From Salvator merianae (Eukaryota; Chordata; Lepidosauria; Squamata; Teiidae), in NCBI GenBank assembly GCA_003586115.2, contig QVOM02000116.1:43285024-43349023 (forward strand): a stretch of 64,000 nt of DNA. The letters run 5' to 3'. Positions 56,136 to 64,000 of this stretch are shown here, one piece after another. A program made the translations under genes and the position numbers. Within the stretch, counting starts at the first letter, position 1; the number at the start of each line of letters is the position of its first letter. Under the pieces are notes generated by a model. The model worked only from the letters and a program-made list of their open reading frames with translations. It made no database searches and was not told the DNA's origin.

Positions 56136-56683
56136 TTTGCTATTCCAGTAGAAGGCAAGCTGCCTTCTACCAGAATAAGTAATCCATACCAAGCTGGGGT
56201 GGGTTGCTTTTGGTGCAGAACAAAGGCATCTCCATTGGGATGGCCTATGCCACACCAGGACCTGCACATACTCCAAAGCTCATACCAGCTTTGGAACCAG
56301 TGTGTGAGACCTCTGAAAGTTCCAAAGGCCAGGAACAAAAGTTCCTGGTCTTTGGAGCTCCCAGAGACCTATTTCAATGCCACACCTTATTACACCACAG
56401 AAATCTCTTCCCTATGGTATACTGAACCACAGAGCCATGCTATCTACACATTTCCATGGTCTAGTATACCACCCCCTAGTACACCAATAGACCTCAAAAA
56501 AGAGATCTACTAGTAGACTGCAACCAGGACACCATTTTGGGTGTCCTACCTGGTCTATACTCCATCCTGTGTAGACAGAGTGTACTTGTAGGAGGTGGAA
56601 CCTTCTCTATTCTGCAGTAGAGTGTGCATGGCAGAGACCTAAAGTGGACCATGGTCTGGTCTACAGCCCAGTGTGGAAAAGCC
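56136..56683. mobile_element. Harbinger-like element, right end clear
   Basis: The right end CCCAGTGTGGAAAAGCC is followed by ATA. The interior has the family centre 'aatagacctcaaaaaagaga' 'tctactagtag' at about 56487-56517 and 'aggacaccattttgggtgtc'. The left boundary is uncertain, near the break in the CR1 fragment. Confidence 0.6.
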
Positions 56684-56880
56684 ATAAAACGGTCATGTTG
56701 CCACAGGGAAAACATGTTTAAAACACATGGTTGACAGACGAAAATTGCACACAGTTATGAATATTTGGGGAAATTCCCTCAGGAAGCATACAAAACATGG
56801 TACTCAAAGGAAAGAATCCACAGAAAATATCAAAATGTGCACAGAAAATATCAAGTTAAATGCACATTTTGCCTGTCTTT
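56684..56880. other. Unique DNA
   Basis: Short stretch before the pyrimidine repeat; nothing recognised. Confidence 0.4.
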
Positions 56881-56914
56881 TTCTATTCTTTTCTTTTCTT
56901 TTCTTTTCTTTTCT
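56881..56914 (+). repeat. (TTTTC)n simple repeat
   Basis: About six TTTTC units, a pure pyrimidine stretch. Frames across it (FLFFSFLFF) are artefacts. Confidence 0.92.
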
Positions 56915-58165
56915 AAGCTGACCAAAAATGCAGTGGAACAGAAATGCATCATGGCCTACAATCCATTTCTACCACCTACAGGAAAAGGAAAGAAAATGTC
57001 ACACTAAACGTTGAGATTCTATGAACTGCATGAAGTGCAGCACATATCCTACAAGGAAATGAAAGGTTTAGAGAAAGACTGGTGTAATTAATGCTAAAGA
57101 ATACTGATTATAGCCTTGAACTGTGACAATACTATTGGAAGAAATTCATCAAAAAAGTGACAGTCTCGGCTTAATGGGGTCTTGATGGCATAGTTGATGC
57201 AGCTTAAACTGATGTTAAGAGATATACAACATTTCAGGTTTATTGAGCATGACATTGCTGGTGCTTATTTTATTTTATTTTTTTTACCTCAATGTTTCAT
57301 TTGATAATAATAAAATGCTAGCAAGACACACATTCCTGGTTGTTACTGGAAATTCTTTATAAATGTATCTTGTCTGCTGCTAGAAATAGAGTAGACCTGT
57401 TGTTGATAGTATGTTCCTAGCAGCTACTAGAAACCTCACATCATCCAAACCAATGCTGACGTAAGCATGTAACAGAGATTTTATAGCTCAAGAATCAGCC
57501 CACCTATATCTTCATATATTCTAAAGAATATTCTATTCTGAGATAAAGGGTATATTTCAAGGGTGGGGAGAGAAAATCATATTTCTCCTGAATGCTGTGT
57601 GTAACGGATATTCATTTATACTGCATACACCTGGGTGGACAAACAAGTTTTCAGCAAGCACCTAAAAGATATACTTATAGATGACTCATAAAAGTAATCA
57701 GCTCAGCAGCCTTCAGATCTGGCACTCAAATATTGTGCTGTCTGATGCCAGCAAGAAATGCTTTGCTGGCACATTTAAAATAATAATAAAAATAAAAAAA
57801 ATAAGATCCGAGTCCCTTTTTTGGGGATCGGTGGGTGTTAGGCTTCAGCTCAGTGCCAATAATCCTGATGATTCAGGTTGTGAAGCTGAAACCACCTGGA
57901 CATCCCAAATGAATGGGGGAGGTCAGATGGAAAGGAAGATAAAGTTCCTGCAAGGTTAGCATTTTCCATACAACAATTAAAAGAGAAGGAGCCCCAGCCT
58001 TCTTTCCATCAGGCCACCCTAACCATGAGAAGGGTCCACAGTCTGTCTTCACATTTAGTGTTATTGTGAAGAGCAACACCAGTTTAATTGTGGCAGGCAT
58101 ATTCCAAGCTTAGAACTTATAACACTGTGATTTTGGATTGCATATGTCATTCTGTGAACATTGTA
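56915..58165. other. AT-rich unique DNA, no gene recognised
   Basis: No repeat recognised apart from an AATAA-rich patch at about 57778-57802. Confidence 0.4.
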
Positions 58166-58320
58166 TTGAAACTGCTATGCTGTTGAAATAGTTCTGTTGA
58201 TGATGATTATGATGATGATTTTTGGTAAATTTGTTTATGTTGTAAGCCACTTTGGGCATTCTCTCTCTCTCTTTTCTGAGTGCACATGAAAGCATGGTAT
58301 ATACTTATTATTCAATAAAG
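58166..58320 (+). mobile_element. LINE 3' tail, degenerate
   Basis: 'ttggtaaatttgtttatgtt' 'gtaagccactttgggcattc' is the LINE 'gtaagccgctctgagcc' phrase, followed by (CT)n and 'tattattcaataaagtc'. 5'-truncated. Confidence 0.55.
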
Positions 58321-60417
58321 TCATGTATGCCAATCTCCCATCAGAAAACAGAAAAACAGGACCAATCAGATGGCATTTATTAATTAGACTTTCCAGCAAA
58401 TTTTCCACCTAGTTTGCCAAAGTGAATCACCACAGAAATTAGCTCTGCCAAGTGAGTAGAAAGTATAAACTACATGATGAAACAACAGCACAACAGATGT
58501 GTGGGCCTCCAGTCCCTCCCACCAAGAAAAGTAACCTGAAGTAATTCTCAAAGAACTGCTCCAAGATGCTTCTGCCAGTAGGATCAGCACAGAGGAGACA
58601 TTTGGATGCCTCTTCTCCTTCTAGCCAATCCTTACTTCAGAGGTTTGGGCAGCTCTGGGTAGGGAAAACATCTGGGTAGAGAAAACATCTGTACAAACAG
58701 AGTTCTGCTGACACAGATGTTCCTGCCAGCGCCGAGTTTCATTTCAGAGCTCTGCATATCTGCTCAGTGTTCTCCCATCTCCATAGTACTTTACCCATAA
58801 GTAAAAGCTTTATTGATTAGCCATTTGACCATATCAATCACATAAAAGTAAATATTAACAAAAGTAGTAAAAGTGATTTTTTTTAAAAAAACTTGAGACA
58901 TATCAAATTGTAAAATCATCCCCAAAGCAGTCTACTCCAGTGCGATCAACATAAGTGTCTCAAAACTTCGTAGGTTTCGTCATATATACAGCCACTCTCA
59001 CTTTAGTGTATTGGTCTGAACTTCAGAATAATGTGTATATTTTTGCTTTGACACTTCAGAAGACATGTAATTCACTCAAAAAGGAGTTAGACAGTGATTC
59101 CTAATATTATCATATAAGTGGCAATCAAGAAGGAACTGTAACTTCCAGGATAAAATCCCGACAGAGAGTCTTTTATAACATGGGTTGTTCTTATAATGGC
59201 CGGATTTCATCATTGAATCAAGTTGGTTAAATCCGGTTTTTATAAATAATACAGCTGTGGCAGTACAGAGGTCCTGTGAACAGTGATCGCCCCCTTCCCA
59301 CAGGTTCTGAACACCTGCCCTTACAGCAACGGGGCACAGCTGCTAAAAATTAATGCTCTTGAATCTATGTGTCTCATAAAAAGAAATAACGATCATATAC
59401 ATTTCATTACTTAGTGCATCTTTTGATTCAAAATATGCTTCTTCTAAATCTCCAAGACTACCTAAAGGCAGGAAAGAGCAGGAGAAAAAAAAGGATACAT
59501 GTCATAAACCAGCTTATGAAGAACCTCCTCATGATGGGCTGCTTCTGTTTAGACTTAGCTGTCCTATTAAAACAAGGATTTTGCACTTGATACCCAGCAG
59601 GAGTGAAATATGTGTGCCTGAGAAAAGGCTGGCACTTGTACAGATAAAGACAGGTAATTTAACTATAAATGAAAAGTGAGCTTTAGATGATAACGGTCTT
59701 GTTGCTCAAGTGTTTGATCAAAAGTGACATTTGATAAAGATAGCTTTACCAGAAAGCACAAGGATTTCCAGAGCTGCACATCAAGAAAGGATGTTTCCAA
59801 TTGGAATGGAGAACCACTGTTGTCATCCTGAAGTCTCTGAGCTGAAAATGTTTAGTGCTGGCATTTGGAATCCTGAGGCAATGTGGATGGATCCAGATAC
59901 ATACATCCTTACTAGCCAATTGGCATCCTTCCCCGAGTATGCATGAACTATATGAGAGTGTGGTGTGCTATGAAGCTTGCCCACATGATCCCAGAATTTC
60001 AAATGTTACCATGGAAGAATTGTATTTGTCATGAAGTTTTCTCTGACATGGGAGGTTTCTCTGACACAGATTGGCCTAAGTGAAGGTGCAGAAGAAAGCT
60101 TAACCACTCAAAACTGATTGGGAGTATCGAAACCACATCCTATGATCAAATGTTAAAGACACTGGCTGCATTTCACACAGTAGAAGTCCGTTTGTGAGAA
60201 CAATACAAGAAGAGACAGATTCGTATTGGAAGCCACCCTTCAGCCACCAGATCTGCATTTTGGTCCAGCGACAAATCACGCAAGCAGGGAACATATGATA
60301 ACATTCTTCACATACATGAAGTGAGAGACAGGGAACAGGTTTCTTGGAATCAGGTTTTAAAATGAAAGAAGCACATTTTTGCAATTGAAATGCAGCATTG
60401 GATCAGACAAGACATAT
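58321..60417. other. Unique DNA, no gene recognised
   Basis: AT-rich with no assignable repeats over about 2 kb. Short frames only. Confidence 0.4.
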
Positions 60418-60419
60418 GA

Positions 60420-60853
60420 GGCCTTTTTGCACTTTCCACCTTTGAATGATTGAATCCGACCATTGTGAGGTAAAACAGTCCCTGTGGTGCAGTTTATGCT
60501 GCAAGGACTGGAACAGTCTGAAACTGGGCTTCCTGCACTCACAGTGCAAATGCAGGCCACCCCGCCATGACAGCAGCTGCAGAAATGTCTGGCCACTGCC
60601 ATGGCAATCGGGGATGCGGCACGCAACTGTGCAGCCACAGCCATGCCTTGTCACAGCCTGCAGCATTCACACCCAGAAGTGGGTATGAATGCTGTATACC
60701 AAGCTGCTCTTGGTATAGCTGTGGACAACATTTTTTTTGTCCACAGATAATAGTGATTGGGTCTGTCTGCAGATACTTCCGATCACTTGGGCCTTTGTAA
60801 AGTGCAGATACACTGCGCTAGTGAATGTCCAGCACTAAAGTGCAAACAGTGCC
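60420..60853. mobile_element. Long Harbinger-like element, 434 bp
   Basis: The left end GGCCTTTTTGCACTTTCCACC and the right end AAAGTGCAAACAGTGCC are inverted complements with mismatches. The subterminal hairpin beside the left end ('tttgaatgattgaatccgac' 'cattgtgagg') is a decayed version of 34614-34651. Core homologous to 31340-31550 and 41220-41540. Flanking triplets are unclear. Confidence 0.72.
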
Positions 60854-61602
60854 AATGAGTCCCTGTGACATATCTCTGAAGTTATTTTAGTTGGTTATTA
60901 GATCACTTAAGCAAGTAAGAGGCAACATTACCTAATTCCTGAGTATGCCTGCAATTGAAGGGAATATTCTACATAATATTACGTTAAATTTGTTACAGTG
61001 TTAATTCATTTCACCTGTAGCCACAAAGTGCATCAATGCCAGGAAAGTGAGAACAAAACAGAGTTTCATTCATTCCAACCCAAATTGATGTCTCTTAAAA
61101 GAGGAAAAGGACTCATAGTTCCCCAAAAAGCTGAATTTGTGCTAATGATAGTAAATTATAGAATATTAGAAGAAATTTCATAATAGTGAGAATGCTTTAA
61201 ACAATGGGACTAACAACCCATTAGGTGGTGGACTTTTCCCTTGCCAGAAGGCTCTAAACAGCTACCTAGTGGAGATTTTAACAGCAGCGGTAGTAATGAT
61301 GATGATGATGATGATAGCAATCATGATGATAATATGATGGTGCAACAGTGGAGAACAAGACAAGTCCCTGGACCCTAGGGATCTTCCATAATAGCTTTAC
61401 CGTTTTGGATGTCAATACCCTTCTGCAAAGAAAGGGTAATCCTCTACAGAAGATGAGCCAACCAGATTTAGCCAACAGCAGAAAATGTAAAAAGAGATTA
61501 GAGCCTCGCCAAATATTTCATATCCCATAGTCAACCACAAGTCAAAGCAGACACCTTGGAGACTCACGGTCATCAACCTCCTGGAAGAAGAAGACATCTG
61601 AA
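60854..61602. other. Unique DNA with (ATG)n
   Basis: (ATG)n lies at about 61296-61315 followed by degenerate units. No gene recognised. Confidence 0.5.
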
Positions 61603-61949
61603 TAGGCATGTGCACAAATGAAATTTGCATTTTCGATTCACCATTGAAGCAAAAACCAGTATTTTCACTTTGTTGCTGAATTGTAATGTCAAAAAAGCAG
61701 GAGTTTTTACATTCATTTCTGCGGTTTTTGCAAAGTTTTCCCCATTGAAAATGCCCTTGTCATGTGTTAAAACACAAAGAAAGTGTGAATATACAATTGA
61801 ATATTCTGCTTTCATGACAGTAGAGATTGGTTCATTTCGATCGAACCCTGAAAATGCAAAAAAGCGCATTTTCAATTCAATTTTAATATCCATAAATTCA
61901 AAATATTCAATCAAATATGCAAACATGAAACAAATTTTGCACATCTCTA
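61603..61949. mobile_element. hAT-like MITE, 347 bp
   Basis: The left TIR is TAGGCATGTGCACAAATG; the right TIR inverted is TAGAGATGTGCAAAATTT. The flanking octamers are CATCTGAA and CACCTGAA (7 of 8). Frames of 111 and 123 codons on opposite strands (61625-61960 and 61573-61944) span it because AT-rich TTCA/TGAA-type words are low in stops; neither resembles a transposase. Confidence 0.78.
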
Positions 61950-61957
61950 CACCTGAA

Positions 61958-63168
61958 TGATGATTAATAATGCAACACTACTTGGAACTAGGCATCTTCA
62001 AAGATACATAGTGATTCCTAAATTCTTGGTTAGGATTTGAAGTAACAATGGGCCTAGTCTTCAGTCATTGCTTCTGGCTGGCTTGACACCCAATACATCA
62101 TAATCGTTTTGCTTTCCAACGCATTGTCCATTCACCAAGACTATGTTTCTTTCTACTCTGGTGGCCCTGCACTGTCTACTCATTTGCCTTCTAATAAAAG
62201 GCAGCTTAGGAGATGTTACATAATCTTTGCTGCAGTTGCCACGTTCTCATCCAGTGGAGTATCTCAAGTTGCACCTCAATGGTTCTGTTTCTGTCAAATC
62301 TCTATGTGAAATCTGTAGAACATAGTGGAGTGGTTGGGATCCCAATGCTATGACTGTACCACTGGCCTTTGTCATTCTTTCCGATCTTTTCCCTGGCTAC
62401 TCTCAGACTAACAGTACTTGAGAATTTCAAACCACACAATAGTTGCTATGAATCACATCCTGCCTCTAAGCTGCTTTCTTCCTTTGAAAGTTTTTTCTTT
62501 TTTTTAAAAAAAAGCCAAACGGACCACAAATCTTTGTGAATGGCATTGATTACAGACTAGCTGCAAACATATGGAAACATCAGAGGCAGAGATTTAAGAG
62601 CTAATTCAAACCCAGTTAAACTGGAATGCTGACATTTAAGACATTTTTCTTCTATTGTAACAGACTGAGGGATCTTCATCCTGATTAAAATAAAGTATTA
62701 TGGTACATGGATTGCTGGAGTAGAGCACATGGTTCAGCCTACGAGGTGGGAGAAATCCTGTCAACACATCTGGAACATCCTGTGCCCAGAGACCTTGAAA
62801 CTGAGGAATAAAAGTAATTCAGCTTTGTAGTTTCCACCTGGACAGGAAATGTCTGTGGAAGGAAGCCATTTTATGCCCAGACTTGAAAGACGCCTGACAC
62901 AAAACAGGGTAGGTAAGTCACCCCTACTTTAGCCATCGCTCCTCCTGGTGATGATGGGGGTACATGAAAGTGGCCAGCGCCCTCAGAGTGGTTTTACATG
63001 ATCTGCATGGAGGACACCTCTGAAAGCATTTGCTACCACTTTGGGTAGGCTGTAAGCCTGGTGGGTGTGGTGTTGGGAGACTACTATACCCCTCATGCTC
63101 TTCACAAGAGCCTTTTTTCAGCCACATAGATGCAGTCACGTTTGAGGTCCCCAAGCTACCAAAAGTAT
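61958..63168. other. Unique DNA, no gene recognised
   Basis: Contains a T-run/A-run pair at about 62498-62513. Nothing else recognised. Confidence 0.4.
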
Positions 63169-63176
63169 AACCTCAC

Positions 63177-63989
63177 TAGAGATGTGCATAAAGTAGCATT
63201 CGGTTGAAAGTGAATGGTAGTTAGAGGTCAAGGAATCTGGATGACCTCCCAACATCCCTGTCTCCACTCACCTTCACCTGGAGATATTTTAAACTGGTGG
63301 AGTGGCATGTGAGCATCAGAGCATAGAGCCACCTGATGGCAACACTGCACCCCACCCCCCACTGCTGCCACCAAGCCTCCATCACTACGACTGCCACCAT
63401 CACCACCACACTACCTCTCACTGCCCTTATCAATACCTTAACTTACCTTAGGACTGAAGCAAACCTTGTCCGTGCCCGTCTGCACTGCTGCAGCCACGAC
63501 ATTGCTGACTTACTTCCCTCACATTTGTGTATGAAATCAAATGGATCCATGCCTTGTGAATTCCTCCCTTACAAGCTGCAAGAAGTAGGACTGGAACATG
63601 CACAGAGACTCAGAGTCAGAGATTCAGCTGTGTCTTTCAGCGTGCAAGGGGGAGGGACTGACAAGGCACGGGTCTATTTGATTTTGTACACACATGCAAA
63701 GGAAGTGAGTCAGCAACGGTGTGGTTACAGCAGTCCACATGAGCCTGTATAGGCTTTGCCTGAGCCCTAAAGTAAGGTAAGGTAAGGTAAGGTGTGGGGT
63801 GGTGAGGACTGGGGGAGCAGTAGTGCCATTGGGCACTTCCACACTCCAATACTCACACGCCACACCACCAGTTTAAAATATCTCTGAGTGAAGGTGAACG
63901 GAGCCAGGGGTGTAGGACAATCACCTGCACTCTTTGACCTCTAAGCCATCTTTCTCTTTTGACTGAATGCTACTTTATGCACATCTCTA
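63177..63989. mobile_element. Foldback hAT-like element, 813 bp
   Basis: The ends are TAGAGATGTGCATAAAGTAG and its inverse, with inverted identity continuing about 35 bp ('gcattcggttgaaag' / 'cttttgactgaatgc'). The flanking octamers AACCTCAC and ATCCACAC share six of eight bases. Inverted similarity continues across both halves: the left 'ctggagatattttaaactgg' pairs with the right 'ccagtttaaaatatctctga'. The frames on opposite strands at 63336-63752 and 63637-63849 give similar peptides (LHCCSHDIADLLP and DCCNHTVADSLP), showing the palindrome. A (GGTAA)n run at 63772-63792 corresponds to 'cttaccttag' in the left arm. No transposase domain. Confidence 0.72.
63772..63792 (+). repeat. (GGTAA)n simple repeat
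   Basis: Four units of AAGGT/GGTAA within the right arm of the foldback hAT-like element. The left arm has only about two units, so this probably expanded after the palindrome formed. Confidence 0.9.
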
Positions 63990-64000
63990 ATCCACACAGC

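Noticed and set aside
61573..61960. 111- and 123-codon frames on opposite strands
   Set aside because: They coincide with a hAT MITE whose AT-rich repeated words lack stops; no transposase motif.
63336..63752. 138-codon frame
   Set aside because: Lies across the arms of the foldback element; its opposite-strand partner encodes a similar peptide because of the palindrome, not because of coding constraint.

Overview
This looks like non-coding vertebrate nuclear DNA, most likely from a squamate reptile (lizard, gecko or snake). The basis is AT-rich sequence with no sustained reading frames, many dinucleotide and triplet microsatellites, CR1 and L2/CR1-superfamily LINE fragments, a Sauria-type tRNA-derived SINE at 52369-52622, and many short non-autonomous DNA transposons. 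I recognise no cellular protein-coding gene, functional tRNA, rRNA or CRISPR array. The window is best read as intergenic or deep intronic DNA. The assignment to Squamata is inference from repeat families recalled from memory; no database was searched.

Layout. 1-4.8 kb is mostly unique sequence, with a short open frame running off the left edge and a G-rich satellite. At 4.86-6.3 kb a Harbinger-like element is split by a 1.1-kb CpG-rich hAT-like element with a perfect 8-bp target-site duplication (TSD). 6.3-25 kb alternates AT-rich unique DNA with microsatellites, two small foldback MITEs, a CR1 3' end, LINE 3' tails, a 90-bp GAA tract, a SINE-like foldback and a repetitive block at 23.4-24.3 kb. 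25-34 kb holds two more hAT derivatives, a degenerate LINE with reverse transcriptase remnants (minus strand) and a CR1 3' end. 34-46 kb holds several Harbinger-like elements, a Tc1/mariner-like fragment and a second degenerate LINE. 48-64 kb holds more Harbinger-like elements, the Sauria SINE, a CR1 ORF2 fragment, a nested hAT with a recent 162-bp tandem duplication, and at the right edge an 813-bp foldback hAT-like element.

Two DNA-transposon lineages dominate. One has TIRs close to TAGGGATGTGCACGAA and 8-bp TSDs, as in hAT elements (seven copies, 309-1125 bp). The other has TIRs close to GGCCCTTTCTGCACTT or GGGCCTTTTCACACTT and 3-bp TSDs where readable (TAA, AAG, ATA, ATT), as in PIF/Harbinger elements; it includes about 145-180-bp MITEs and longer palindromic forms. 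No transposase frame survives in any copy, so all would have been mobilised in trans. hAT copies sit inside Harbinger-like copies twice, which gives a relative age order.

I see no evidence of a new biological system. The points most worth checking are the tandem duplication that carries a TSD with it, the foldback hAT, the conserved subterminal hairpin in the long Harbinger-like family, the Tc1-like fragment and the long GAA tract.
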